DNA of 25,846 nt from NCBI GenBank assembly GCA_016927175.1, contig JAFGNC010000576.1, forward strand, positions 1-25,846, in the 5' to 3' direction. Source of the stretch: Gammaproteobacteria bacterium. Lineage in GTDB: Bacteria > Pseudomonadota > Gammaproteobacteria > Steroidobacterales > Rariloculaceae. Of the stretch, positions 14,471-24,083 are shown piece by piece. A program made the translations under genes and the position numbers. The notes under the pieces were generated by a model. The model worked only from the letters and a program-made list of their open reading frames with translations. It made no database searches and was not told the origin of the DNA. Each line of letters begins with the position of its first letter. Within the stretch, counting starts at the first letter, position 1.

Positions 14471-17400
14471 TTGAACAGGGAGTTTCTGCGCACGCCGGTG
14501 TGCCGCACGCGCTCGCTGACAGCCGCCATCCGCACGACATTCGCGCCCTCGAAAGCAGCGCCGACGCGCAGCATGCAGCGTCGATCGAGGATTCTCTTCG
14601 CAGCCGGAGGGGCGCTGGCAGGCTGCGCGCTTGCACCGCTGCCGGCACTGTCTCAGGAGGCGGACGCCATCGAAGAAGTGACGGTCACCGGGTCGAGGAT
14701 CCGCCGCCAGGACTTCGAGGCCAATAGCCCCATCGTCACCGTCGGCAACGAGATCTTCACCGAGACGAATACGGTCGGCGTCGAGACCGTGCTGAATCAG
14801 TTGCCGCAGTTCGTGCCCGCCGTCACGCAGTTCAACACCGGCAACGTGCAGAACACGGCCACGGAGACGGTCGGCGCGTCCACCGTGAGCCTGCGGGGCC
14901 TCGGCGCGAACCGCAACCTCGTGCTGATCAACGGCCGCCGCGGGCAGCCCGTCAATGCCGCGCTGGTGGTCGACACCAACTCCATCCCCTCCTCCATGAT
15001 CGATCGGGTCGAGATCATCTCCGGCGGCGCGTCGGCGGTCTATGGCGCGGACGCGATCGGCGGCGTGGTCAATTTCCTTCTGAAGGACGACTTCGAAGGG
15101 GCCACCGTCGACGCGCGTTACGGCATCACCGACGACGGGCTGAACGAGGAGTATCAGGTTTCGGGGCTCGTCGGCGCGAACCTCGCCGACGGCCGCGGCA
15201 ACGTGATGCTCGGCATCGAGTACGCTTCCCGCGAGGAGGTGCCCGTCACGGAGATCGACTGGCAGGTCGAGGAGCTGAACGACCCGAACGTGCCCGCGTC
15301 CGACTTCTTCCTGCAGGAGACGTACTTCGAGTCGGCGACGCTCGGCAACTATCCGAGCCAGGCCGCCGTCGACGCCGTCTTCTCGGAGCTGCCGCCGGGC
15401 ACGATCACGAACCTTTCCTCGCGCGGACGGTACCTGTGGATCAATCCGACGACGGACGGCACCGGCACGGTCTTCACGGGCGCGGGCGCCCTGGCCTCGA
15501 ACGCCACGATTCCGGGCAATTACCGCTACGACGGCCCCTACGAGCGGCCGGACCATCCGGGTGTCGCCTGGCGCAAGGTGCTGGCCAACGGCCTGATCGC
15601 CGAGAACGCTCTCGATCAGTGGGTCTCGATCCCGCTCGAGCGCTACTCGTTCAGCAGCAATGCGTCCTTCGACTTCACGGACAGCATCACGTGGAACATG
15701 GAAGCGCGATTCTCGAAGAGCAAGAACAACACGATCCTCGGCTTTTCCCCTTCCGCCCTGTCGGGGAATGCCGCCTTCATCCCCTACGGCGACGAGATCT
15801 ACCTCGATTCGCTCGCGAATCTCGACGCCCTGACCGGCTACGACGCCGACGGGAACCCGATTTTCGATCAGGCGCTGCTGGCCGCGACGCCCACCGACTC
15901 CGCCTACGTCGCCGGCGGCGCCTACGGGCTGAGCTGCGCGCCCACCGGAGGCTGCACGGAGTCGGACGCGTTTCCGCTGCCGGAAGAGGTGCGCCAGCTC
16001 ATGGACAGCCGCCAGAATCCGAACGACGACGTGCGGCTGAACCGCCCGCTCGACTTCATCGGCCCGCGCTCGACGCAGACCGACACCACGACGTATCAGC
16101 TCGTCGTCGGGCTCGATGGCGAGCTCGACAACGGGTGGTTCTGGGACGCGTATGCGACGCACGGCGAGACGGAGACACTGGTCAACTACGACGGCTTCGC
16201 TTCCCTCGATCGATGGCGCGAGGTGGTCCAGTCGCCGAATTTCGGCGTCAACTTCCGCGGTCAGAACAACCAAGAGGCAGGCGGGCAGTATTCCGGAATC
16301 GCGACCTGCACGTCCGGCCTGCCGGTCGTCCGTGACTTCGAGATCTCCGATGACTGCATCGACGCACTGGTGGCGAACCTGCAGAACGCCACGAAGCTCG
16401 AGCAGAACACGCTCGAGCTGAACCTGACCGGCGACGCCGTCGACATGCCGGCGGGCCCGCTGCAATTCTCGGTCGGCGCGGGTTATCGGGACGAAGCGTA
16501 CGAGTTCTACACGGACAACCTGACGACATCGGAGTCGTTCGTCGAGACGGCGCTCGGACTCTACCCGACCAGCAACACGCTCGGCGAATTCGACACGACG
16601 GAGCTCTACGGCGAGTTGCTGATCCCCGTCGTGTCGGACGTCCCGGGCATTCGCCAGCTGAACCTCGAGCTCGGCGCGCGAACGTCCGACTACAGCACGA
16701 TCGGCAAGGTTGACACGTACAAGGCTCTCGTCGACTGGAGCATCACCGACTGGGCGAGGTTGAGGGGCGGCTTTCAGCGCGCGAACCGGGCGCCCAACAT
16801 CGGCGAGCTGTTCCTGGCGCCGACCTACCAGCGTGGCGGGACAGGCGCCGAATTCGGCGACCAGTGCTCCATGGACAGTGAAGGCCCATACAGCACGAAC
16901 CCCGACTTCAACGTGAACGGCGCGACCGGTGCCGCGTTCTCCCGGGCCGTGTGCGAGGAAATGATGGGCGCGATCGCCGGCGAATATTATGCGCAACCGG
17001 CGGCCAATCAGCCGACGACGACGGGACTGTCGAGGACCGTCGGCAACCCGAACGTTCGGTCGGAGGAGGCCGAGACGTGGACGGCCGGCCTCGTGGTGCA
17101 GTCGCCTCTCGAAGGCGCCTTCTGGGGCGGATTCACGGGGTCGCTCGACTGGTACGAGATCGAGATTACCGACATGGTCGCCCTCGAGTCAGGGGACGCC
17201 ATCTTCGAACGCTGTCTCGATCCCGCGATCAACCTCGACGGCGACGCCACGGCGCCGGCATGCGAGGCGATCGGCCGCGACCCGCTGACCGGGCTCATCT
17301 CCTTCATGAGCATCTCGTACACCAACCAGGGCCGCGCCCTGACCTCGGGAGTCGACCTGCAGCTCGACTGGACCGGCCAGTTCGACTTCGGCGGCCTCAG

Positions 17401-17881
17401 CGTGAACGTGCTCGGCAACTACAACCTCGAGAACATCACGCAGGCATCCGAGGACGCCGACGAGGTGGATTGGGTCGGCACGAGAGGCTGCGAGCTCGGC
17501 CTGCAGTGCATGGGCTACGACTACCGGCTCTTTACGACCGTGTCCTGGTTCCGCGGGCCCTTCAGCACGTCGCTCCGCTGGCGGTACTATCCCGAGATCG
17601 ACGCGGGCGCCAAGGCGCGCGATCCCGACACCCGCTTCCGGGGCGTGCATTCCTCCTACAGCTACTTCGCGCTGACCGGCCGCTATCAGGTCACGGACAA
17701 CGTTTCGCTGCAGGTCGGCATCGAGAACGTGTTCGACACGCTGCCGCCCTGGTCCGGAGGCGAGCCGTGGCGACAGGCCGAGGACCCGAACGACTACAAC
17801 CGCGCGCCGACGCGCGCCGGCGGAGGGACTTACGATCCGCTCGGCCGACGCATCTTCGTCAGCGCCTCGGTGGACTTTTAG
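14471..17881 (+). CDS. TonB-dependent outer-membrane receptor (1,136 residues)
   Basis: An outer-membrane ligand-gated importer energised by TonB-ExbBD. A strong AGGGGAGGAG site six bases upstream favours a TTG start at 14471; an ATG at 14573 would also leave a full signal peptide (RRSRILFAAGGALAGCALAPLPALSQ). The TonB box EEVTVTGSR lies at about residues 68-76. The plug domain follows, with VSLRGLGANRNLVLINGRR and VEIISGGASAVYGADAIGGVVNF. A long 22-strand barrel ends in the canonical aromatic residue (FVSASVDF). This plug style is common in oligotrophic proteobacteria that import sugars, peptides or other organic ligands. There is no FecI/FecR pair and no N-terminal signalling extension, so regulation is likely through the upstream operator. 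It is divergent from the quinoprotein, suggesting a shared substrate. Confidence 0.93.
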   Translation: MNREFLRTPVCRTRSLTAAIRTTFAPSKAAPTRSMQRRSRILFAAGGALAGCALAPLPALSQEADAIEEVTVTGSRIRRQDFEANSPIVTVGNEIFTETNTVGVETVLNQLPQFVPAVTQFNTGNVQNTATETVGASTVSLRGLGANRNLVLINGRRGQPVNAALVVDTNSIPSSMIDRVEIISGGASAVYGADAIGGVVNFLLKDDFEGATVDARYGITDDGLNEEYQVSGLVGANLADGRGNVMLGIEYASREEVPVTEIDWQVEELNDPNVPASDFFLQETYFESATLGNYPSQAAVDAVFSELPPGTITNLSSRGRYLWINPTTDGTGTVFTGAGALASNATIPGNYRYDGPYERPDHPGVAWRKVLANGLIAENALDQWVSIPLERYSFSSNASFDFTDSITWNMEARFSKSKNNTILGFSPSALSGNAAFIPYGDEIYLDSLANLDALTGYDADGNPIFDQALLAATPTDSAYVAGGAYGLSCAPTGGCTESDAFPLPEEVRQLMDSRQNPNDDVRLNRPLDFIGPRSTQTDTTTYQLVVGLDGELDNGWFWDAYATHGETETLVNYDGFASLDRWREVVQSPNFGVNFRGQNNQEAGGQYSGIATCTSGLPVVRDFEISDDCIDALVANLQNATKLEQNTLELNLTGDAVDMPAGPLQFSVGAGYRDEAYEFYTDNLTTSESFVETALGLYPTSNTLGEFDTTELYGELLIPVVSDVPGIRQLNLELGARTSDYSTIGKVDTYKALVDWSITDWARLRGGFQRANRAPNIGELFLAPTYQRGGTGAEFGDQCSMDSEGPYSTNPDFNVNGATGAAFSRAVCEEMMGAIAGEYYAQPAANQPTTTGLSRTVGNPNVRSEEAETWTAGLVVQSPLEGAFWGGFTGSLDWYEIEITDMVALESGDAIFERCLDPAINLDGDATAPACEAIGRDPLTGLISFMSISYTNQGRALTSGVDLQLDWTGQFDFGGLSVNVLGNYNLENITQASEDADEVDWVGTRGCELGLQCMGYDYRLFTTVSWFRGPFSTSLRWRYYPEIDAGAKARDPDTRFRGVHSSYSYFALTGRYQVTDNVSLQVGIENVFDTLPPWSGGEPWRQAEDPNDYNRAPTRAGGGTYDPLGRRIFVSASVDF

Positions 17882-17933
17882 AGGCCCAGCGGGCGCACGG
17901 CGGGCCGCGTTCCGCGCGCTGCCGCAGCCCGTG

Positions 17934-17955
17934 CGGCGCCGCCGAAGCGGCGCCG
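17934..17955. terminator. Hairpin between the two convergent TonB receptor genes
   Basis: A perfect 9-bp stem (CGGCGCCGC 17934-17942 with GCGGCGCCG 17947-17955) closes a CGAA tetraloop. It is centred in the 93-bp gap between receptor stops at 17881 and 17975. There is no T-run, but the position suits a bidirectional terminator or RNA-end stabiliser. Confidence 0.6.
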
Positions 17956-17974
17956 TCGGGCCCGGCCGCGCGGA

Positions 17975-20617
17975 TCAAAACTCGCGCCGCACGCTGAGCG
18001 ACCACATCCGCGGCGCGCCGGGCGAGCCCGGCACCGAGAAGCCGCCCCCGGTCGGGCTCGCGAAAGCGTACCAGTAGAACTCGTCGGTCAGGTTGCGCAC
18101 GGCGAGCGATGCACGCCAGGTTTCCGCCGGCGACAGGTAGGTCAGACGCGCGTTGTAAAGCGTGTACGACGGAATGATGTTCTCGGACGTCGGCGCGATG
18201 GTCGGGTCTCCGGTCGTGTTTTGCCCCTGATAGGCGGCGTCGAGCCGCGGGCTCAGGATGCCGCCGTTGCCGAGGACGAAGTCGTACTGGATGCCGGCAC
18301 TCATGTTGGTCTCCGGCTGCAGCAGCGCGTCCGGATGGCGGTACGCCGGGCTGTCCGGATCGGTTTCGTCGGTTTCGAACTGGTTGTGCCCCAACGTGTA
18401 GCTCAGCGTCAGGTTGTCCGTCGGGTTCGCCGTCAGCTCGATCTCGATGCCCTGAACGATGCCCGGCGCGCTGACGTACGGGCTGAAGTTGAAGCCCGGC
18501 TGGCCGGCCATCGGGGTGCCCGGCGGGCAGACCAGATCGCCGCCCGGCGTCTGGACCAGATCGGCGTCGAAGAACGGCGGACCCGGGTCCTCCGCGTCGA
18601 ACAGGTTACATTGCGTGGCGCCTACCGAGATCACACGCGGATCGTACTCCTCGTAGAAAGCGGCGATGTTCATGCGCAGCCGGTTGTCGAGGAAGTCGCC
18701 CTTGTAACCGAGCTCATACGACAGCACCTCCTCCTGGTCGAACGGCAGCACCTGGCTCGGCGTCCACGGACGCGGCTGAAAGCCTTCCGAGCGGAAGCCC
18801 GTCGCCATCGACGCGTAGACCATGCGCTCGTCCGTCAGGTTGTAGTCGAGACCGAGCTTCCAGTCCGTGCGCGTCGCGGCGGTCTCGAGCGGATCGTTCA
18901 GAACGAGAATGCCGAGCTGGTTGATCTGGTAGATGCGCTCCTCGTCTGTCCAGCGCAGACCGCCCGTCACGGCCAGATCGTCGGTAGCGTGAAAGACGGT
19001 GTGCGCGAACACCGACCGGTTCGTGTTGATGAAACGGTCGCGATGGATCTTCGTCGGGAAGATGCCGAGGAACGTCAGCGGCTCGATCTCGACGTTGACG
19101 TGGTTCTGGTCCTTCGAGTCGAAGTAGAACGCGCCGACCGTCCAGTCGAGCTTGCCGAAAGACGTGCCGTCCAGCCGCACCTCGTGCTGCAGCTGCGTGT
19201 GGTCGAACGTGTCGTAGTTGTGGATGTAGTCGAACGGCGTGCTGTCGCCCTGCGTGGTGCCGGAGCGCCCGGAGAAGTCCGATCCGAGCTCGCGGTACGA
19301 GCCGATATACGTCAGGGACATCAGGTCCGTCAGGTCCGCCTCGACGTTCAGCGACACTCCCCAGTTGCGTACCTGCGCACCTTTGTCGAAGTCCTGATCG
19401 TTCATCGGGTCGTCCAGTGTCTCGAAGACCTGGTAGCTCCGCGGGTCGCGCCAGAACGCACCGTCGCGCGGATCCGCCGTGCCTCCGGTGAACGTCTCCG
19501 GCGTCAGACCGTAGCGCGGCAGCACCTCGCCGCGAATCCACCACTGGTCCAGTGCGCTCAAGCTGGACGGGCCCTGGTACATCAGGGCGCCGAAGGCGTC
19601 GCTGTCCTCTTCGGTAACGTCAGCGGACATCACGACGTCGACCGTGTCGCTGCCGGCCCAGCGCAGCTGAACGCGGCCGCCCTGAGAGTCGGTGCCGCGG
19701 AACGTGCCGAACGAGCAGCCGTCCGGGTGGCCGATCTCGTCCTTCTGCGTCTGCTGGCGCTCGGGGAACGCAAAAGCCATGTCCGCTTCGCTGCCGGGCT
19801 CGACGTAGACGGGCTCGTAGATCGGCGTGCCGAAGGGCGACACGCCCACCTGCGTGGCCCCGCCGATTCCGTCACCATAACCGGCGAGCTCCGGCGTGCC
19901 CTCGAGCTTCATCTGGCAGGCCCAGTCGAGCCGGTCGATGTAGCCGTCCTGCTTCTTGCTGACACCGGTCACGCGCATGTACCAGTTCTCGGACAGCGCG
20001 ACGTCGAACATGCCCCGAAGCTCGACCTGGTTGTAGTCGCCATAGGTCAGCTCGGCGTAGCCGGTGTCGTCCCCCTGCGGGCGCGCCGTGACGATGCGGA
20101 TGGCGCCGGCCAGCGCATTCTTGCCGAACAGCGTGCCCTGCGGGCCGCGCAGCACTTCGACCCGGTCGATGTCGTACAGGTCGAAATTCATGCCGACCTG
20201 CCGGCCCCAGTACGTGCCGTCGATATACAGCGCCGTCGTCGGCTCGAAATTCGCGAAGACGTCGCCGTTGATCTTGCCGCGGATACCGACGAACGGCGTC
20301 GTGCCGGACGGGCGAATGAACGCGTTCGGGACGAGGTCACCGAGATTTTCGATCTCGGTGATGCCGCGGACCTCGAGCGTCTCCGCGGTGAACGCGGACA
20401 CCGCGAGCGGCGTCTGCTGCATGTTCTCCTCCCGGTAACGGGAGGTCACGACGATCTCCTCGAGCGCGCCGCCCTGCGCCCTCGCCTGCTGCGGGCCGGT
20501 GACGAAAGCGCCGCCCACCAGAGCCGCGCCGACGGCCAGGGCCAACGGCCGAGGCCGGCACCGAGCCTTTCCACGCGAACGGATGCGATCTTCGAACAGA
20601 GACAGAGCTAAGTGCAT
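17975..20617 (-). CDS. TonB-dependent outer-membrane receptor (880 residues)
   Basis: The ATG at 20617 follows GGGGGAGGGGGAAAC. A signal peptide ends near PQQARAQ (about residue 47). The TonB box EEIVVTSR is at 53-60, and the plug opens with REENMQQTPLAVSAFTAE and contains IDRVEVLRGPQGTLFGKNALAGAIRIVT. The barrel ends MWSLSVRREF with the terminal Phe required for outer-membrane insertion. It belongs to the broad receptor class expanded in sphingomonad- and Steroidobacter-like bacteria. These often take up sterol, aromatic or glycan-derived compounds, so the ligand cannot be named. It differs clearly from the neighbouring receptor in length and plug style, so this is not a recent tandem duplication. 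The two genes are tail to tail and use separate promoters. Confidence 0.93.
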   Translation of the reverse strand: MHLALSLFEDRIRSRGKARCRPRPLALAVGAALVGGAFVTGPQQARAQGGALEEIVVTSRYREENMQQTPLAVSAFTAETLEVRGITEIENLGDLVPNAFIRPSGTTPFVGIRGKINGDVFANFEPTTALYIDGTYWGRQVGMNFDLYDIDRVEVLRGPQGTLFGKNALAGAIRIVTARPQGDDTGYAELTYGDYNQVELRGMFDVALSENWYMRVTGVSKKQDGYIDRLDWACQMKLEGTPELAGYGDGIGGATQVGVSPFGTPIYEPVYVEPGSEADMAFAFPERQQTQKDEIGHPDGCSFGTFRGTDSQGGRVQLRWAGSDTVDVVMSADVTEEDSDAFGALMYQGPSSLSALDQWWIRGEVLPRYGLTPETFTGGTADPRDGAFWRDPRSYQVFETLDDPMNDQDFDKGAQVRNWGVSLNVEADLTDLMSLTYIGSYRELGSDFSGRSGTTQGDSTPFDYIHNYDTFDHTQLQHEVRLDGTSFGKLDWTVGAFYFDSKDQNHVNVEIEPLTFLGIFPTKIHRDRFINTNRSVFAHTVFHATDDLAVTGGLRWTDEERIYQINQLGILVLNDPLETAATRTDWKLGLDYNLTDERMVYASMATGFRSEGFQPRPWTPSQVLPFDQEEVLSYELGYKGDFLDNRLRMNIAAFYEEYDPRVISVGATQCNLFDAEDPGPPFFDADLVQTPGGDLVCPPGTPMAGQPGFNFSPYVSAPGIVQGIEIELTANPTDNLTLSYTLGHNQFETDETDPDSPAYRHPDALLQPETNMSAGIQYDFVLGNGGILSPRLDAAYQGQNTTGDPTIAPTSENIIPSYTLYNARLTYLSPAETWRASLAVRNLTDEFYWYAFASPTGGGFSVPGSPGAPRMWSLSVRREF

Positions 20618-20721
20618 GTTTCCCCCTCCCCCGAGGTTTCGACTGTTGCCTTTTACCCACTCACTGCCGCGAGTTCGCCGGGCATTCGTCGCTATTTCGC
20701 AACATCAAAGGCTTGTCATCA

Positions 20722-20751
20722 ATTCTACTAGAGACAAAGCTATAGGCGCAA
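20722..20751 (-). promoter_or_regulatory. Candidate promoter for the second TonB receptor gene
   Basis: On the minus strand, TTGCGC (20751-20746), an 18-nt spacer and TAGAAT (20727-20722) lie about 105 nt upstream of the ATG at 20617. The stretch 20690-20770 is clearly more AT-rich than its surroundings. The rest of 20618-20909 shows no gene. Confidence 0.35.
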
Positions 20752-20909
20752 ACCGTAACGAATTGTACGTTCTGCGCGTCAGATTCGGATCTGCGGGGGA
20801 TTCATCTGTAGGAACTGCGCAACAATACGACCGTTGCGGTTTCGGGATCGAGTCGTGCGGCCGGGGGGCTTTCGGCCGCGGCCGGCGCACGCGCCGACCC
20901 GGGTGGAGC

Positions 20910-23252
20910 TCACGCCAGAGCGATGACGCCGGCTCGCTGCTCGGCCTTCCACCGTGCCAGCCACGGCAGAAACTCCGCGGCCGGCAACGGTGCCGAAACG
21001 TGGAAGCCCTGTGCGTATTCGCAGCCGAGCCCCTGCAGGGTATTGAGAACGTCCTCGTTCTCGACGCCTTCGGCCACCACGCCGAGGCCGAGCTGATGGG
21101 CCAACGCGATCGACGTGCCGACGATCGCCAGGTCGCGGCGATCGGCCATGTTCAGCACGAACGACTTGTCGATCTTCAGCTCGTCGACCGGCAGCCGCTT
21201 CAATTGCGCAAGCGCCGACTGCCCCGTCCCGAAGTCGTCGATCGCGATCCGGAAACCGAGCTCGTGGATGCAGGACACGACGGTCAGCGCCTTGCGCACG
21301 TTGTGCATGATCGAGGTCTCCGTGACCTCGAGCGTCAGGTCGGACGGCGCGAGATCGTGCTGCCGGACGAGCTCGAGCAGGAAGTACGGCAGGTACTCGT
21401 CGAGCAGGTCGTCGACGGAGATGTTCGCGGCGACGGAAAGGCCGAGGCCGCGATCGCGCCACATGCGGCATTCGGCCGCCGCCCGCCGTAATACCCAGCG
21501 CGTCAGGTGCGCGATGCCGCCCGCCTGCTCGATCGCGTCGACGAAAGCATTCGGCATCAGCATGCCGAGCTCGGGATGCTGCCAGCGCACCAACGCCTCG
21601 GCGCCGACGACGCGGCGCGTCCGGCAGTCGATTTTCGGCTGCAGGTAGAGCGTCAGCTCGTCGTTCTTCAACGCCTGCGGGAAATCGCCGACGATCCGAA
21701 TCTGCTGCCGCGACTTCTCCTCCTGCCCGCTCCGGTAGACGTCGCAGAGTTTGTGCTTCATACGCGCTTGCGCGCGCGCGATCGAAGCGCGCCGGCACAG
21801 CTCCGCCGCATCGGTACCGTGGTCCGGGCTGCAGGCGACTCCCGCCGTCGCCTGCAGAGAGATGTTCGCATCCCCGACTCTGACACCGCTGCGCAAACGA
21901 TCGGCAAAGCGCTCGATCCAATGCTCGGCCTGCTGCGCATCACGCTCCGGCAGCACGACGACGAACTCGTATGCGCTCAGATGACCGAGGATGTGATTTT
22001 CGTCCGTATTGCTGCGCAGCAGCCCGGCCACGAGCCTTACGACCTCGTCCCCGGCGCGGTGGCCGAGCGACGACACGATGCCGTTGAACTTGTCGAGCGT
22101 CAGGCTGATCACGCTCAGCACGCGCGTGCCGTCGATCGCGTCGCGCAGGCGGCTGACGACGAGCTCCCGCCCGGGCAGACCGGACAGGCTGTCGTGATGC
22201 GCCTGATGCACGATCTGCCGCTCGCGATCGGCAATGGCGAGCTGCATGGCGTTGAAGCTCTCCGCTAGCTCGCCGAGCTCGTCGTTGGACGCTACGTCGA
22301 TCGCCTCCGTGTAGACGCCCTCGCGCATGCGCCGGGCCGCCGCGGCCAGCGTCCCGACCGGCCGCGTCACGGTGTTCGCCAGCCAGAACGCGCCGGCGAC
22401 TGCGAGGAGCAGCGAAGAGCCGGTGATCACGAGCAGGATGTTGCGAATGCTCCGATACGCGGCCGTCGCTTTGCGCATCGGCAGCTGCAGAGCGACGTAC
22501 AGACCCGAGGCTTCGCCGGAGAACGGCCGCAGCAGGCTCAGAAAGCCCGCGGGCACGTCGGCGCCCGTGCGCTGCCTCTGATAGGGACGCGGCTCGAGCC
22601 CTGACAACGCGCCGCGCTGCGACGCCGGCGCCAAAGTCGAAGCGACGGCCTGCGCCCCGCCCCCGCCGAAGCGCACGAACGATATGTCGAGGCCGGTCAG
22701 GCTCTGCACGTGAAGGGCCAGGTCATCGTCGATCGGGAACCCGAGCACGACCCACGCGACGGCGACGGGCGCGCGCAGCGGCACGGTGACCGTCTGATAG
22801 TACGTGCCGCCGATCTCGAGCACGCGATGCCCGGGCCGATCGAGCGACGCGTCGTGCACCAGCGGCGTCACGACGTGATCCATCGACCGCGCGCGCCGAT
22901 CGCCGGCGCTGACGATCACGTTGCCGTCGAGGTCCGACATCAACCCCACCGTCGCTCCGACGCGGCGCGCGTGGTTCAGCAGCGCCGAGCGGATCGTCTC
23001 GTGATCGCCGCTCGACCAGGCCTGTTTGAATCCGTAGTCCGAGACCAGCACGTCGACCGTCGTCAGCAGCTGATCGGCGCGGCTGCGCATGAACTCCTCG
23101 AAGACGGCGCCAGCGATGTCCACGCTGTGCTGCGCCTGCTCCTCGACGTCGCTCCTGACCGCGTTCAGAACCGGAAACAGCGTCACGAGCTGGATCGCCA
23201 TGACGAGGGCGACGGCAAGTATCGACACGCGGCGACGGAACGTGAACTGCAC
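20910..23252 (-). CDS. Membrane-bound c-di-GMP phosphodiesterase: periplasmic sensor, HAMP, degenerate GGDEF, intact EAL
   Basis: A GTG at 23252 with GGAG eight bases upstream gives 780 residues. A GTG at 23339 would add 29 residues but has no ribosome site. Membrane helices at about 8-30 and 271-293 flank a periplasmic domain of some 240 residues, probably Cache-like. HAMP spans about 294-345. The GGDEF domain (about 350-510) has SAYEF (426-430) instead of GGDEF, so it should not make c-di-GMP but could act as a regulatory domain. The EAL domain keeps Glu552 (EALVRW), Asn610, Glu642, Asp672-Asp673 (DDFGTG), Lys693, Glu728 (AEGVEN) and Gln748, the residues expected for phosphodiesterase activity. 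It is divergent from the cupredoxin gene, 144 bp away, and that product or its copper state is a plausible periplasmic signal (inference). Confidence 0.92.
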   Translation of the reverse strand: MQFTFRRRVSILAVALVMAIQLVTLFPVLNAVRSDVEEQAQHSVDIAGAVFEEFMRSRADQLLTTVDVLVSDYGFKQAWSSGDHETIRSALLNHARRVGATVGLMSDLDGNVIVSAGDRRARSMDHVVTPLVHDASLDRPGHRVLEIGGTYYQTVTVPLRAPVAVAWVVLGFPIDDDLALHVQSLTGLDISFVRFGGGGAQAVASTLAPASQRGALSGLEPRPYQRQRTGADVPAGFLSLLRPFSGEASGLYVALQLPMRKATAAYRSIRNILLVITGSSLLLAVAGAFWLANTVTRPVGTLAAAARRMREGVYTEAIDVASNDELGELAESFNAMQLAIADRERQIVHQAHHDSLSGLPGRELVVSRLRDAIDGTRVLSVISLTLDKFNGIVSSLGHRAGDEVVRLVAGLLRSNTDENHILGHLSAYEFVVVLPERDAQQAEHWIERFADRLRSGVRVGDANISLQATAGVACSPDHGTDAAELCRRASIARAQARMKHKLCDVYRSGQEEKSRQQIRIVGDFPQALKNDELTLYLQPKIDCRTRRVVGAEALVRWQHPELGMLMPNAFVDAIEQAGGIAHLTRWVLRRAAAECRMWRDRGLGLSVAANISVDDLLDEYLPYFLLELVRQHDLAPSDLTLEVTETSIMHNVRKALTVVSCIHELGFRIAIDDFGTGQSALAQLKRLPVDELKIDKSFVLNMADRRDLAIVGTSIALAHQLGLGVVAEGVENEDVLNTLQGLGCEYAQGFHVSAPLPAAEFLPWLARWKAEQRAGVIALA

Positions 23253-23396
23253 GATCGAAGCTCCGGAAGGATTTCGAGCCGAGGGCAGGACTGTGGGATG
23301 GTACGCACTCGATGCCCGGAGGAATGTGTTACCGATCACGGATGAGTCCGGCCGGCGCTTCTAAGATCCTGCGTCGAATGGATTTTCGGAATCGCG

Positions 23397-24083
23397 ATGC
23401 ATTCTCGCCGCACAAGTCCGCTGCGCGGATCGCTGCGAGCCGGCTGCGTCATGCTGCTCGGCGCGCTGCCGGCGCTCGCGTGCGCTGACATCGCGGTCAC
23501 TGTGCTCGACGCCGACGGGGCGCCGGTCGGCGACGTCGCGGTCTACGCCGTGCCGCGGACGACGGCTGCAACCGGATCCGCCGGTCCGGCCGCCGCCGTC
23601 ATGGATCAGGCGGACAGCGCCTTCGTGCCGCACCTGCTGGTCGTCGAAGCCGGCACATACATCGAGTTCCCCAACAACGACACCGTCAGCCACCACGTCT
23701 ATTCCTTCTCGGACGCGAAGCGCTTCGAGCTGCCGCTGTACAAGGGCAACCTTCACCCGCCGCTGCGCTTCGACACTCCCGGCGTCGTCGTCCTCGGGTG
23801 CAACATCCACGACGGTATGCTCGGATACATCCTCGTAGTCGACACGCCATGGTTCACCGTCACGAACGCAGCCGGCGAGGCGCGCCTTCCGGCGCTGCCG
23901 GACGGCGACTATGCCGTGCACGTGTGGACACCGCGAGCTCGCGCAGGCGATCTGCCTCGACCGAGGCAGACCAACGTCTCCGACGGCTCCGCGCGTGAGC
24001 TCCGCTTCAGGTTCGAAGGCAAGCTGATGCCGGCGCACGAGGACCGACACGGCAGGTCGACTCTGACGTGGGACAGATACTGA
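23397..24083 (+). CDS. Secreted amicyanin-like cupredoxin (methylamine-utilisation-protein type)
   Basis: A 228-residue protein with a signal peptide ending near ALACA (residues 26-30). The cupredoxin core has NNDTVSHHVYSF (His99/His100) and GCNIHDGMLGYI (Cys135, His138, Met141). The C-x2-H-x2-M spacing is the one known from amicyanin, so a type 1 copper site is expected. Before and after the core are short carboxypeptidase-regulatory-like strands (VTVLDADGAPVGDVAVYAV, and NAAGEARLPALPDGDYAVHVW). Proteins of this make-up are commonly annotated as methylamine utilisation proteins, but no methylamine dehydrogenase genes lie here. Its 3' end overlaps the porin-like gene by 16 bp, implying co-translation. 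The ribosome site before ATG 23397 is weak. Confidence 0.87.
   Translation: MHSRRTSPLRGSLRAGCVMLLGALPALACADIAVTVLDADGAPVGDVAVYAVPRTTAATGSAGPAAAVMDQADSAFVPHLLVVEAGTYIEFPNNDTVSHHVYSFSDAKRFELPLYKGNLHPPLRFDTPGVVVLGCNIHDGMLGYILVVDTPWFTVTNAAGEARLPALPDGDYAVHVWTPRARAGDLPRPRQTNVSDGSARELRFRFEGKLMPAHEDRHGRSTLTWDRY

Noticed and set aside
18221..20611. 796-codon plus-strand open frame over the second TonB receptor
   Set aside because: Antisense shadow; the receptor on the minus strand has TonB box, plug and C-terminal Phe.
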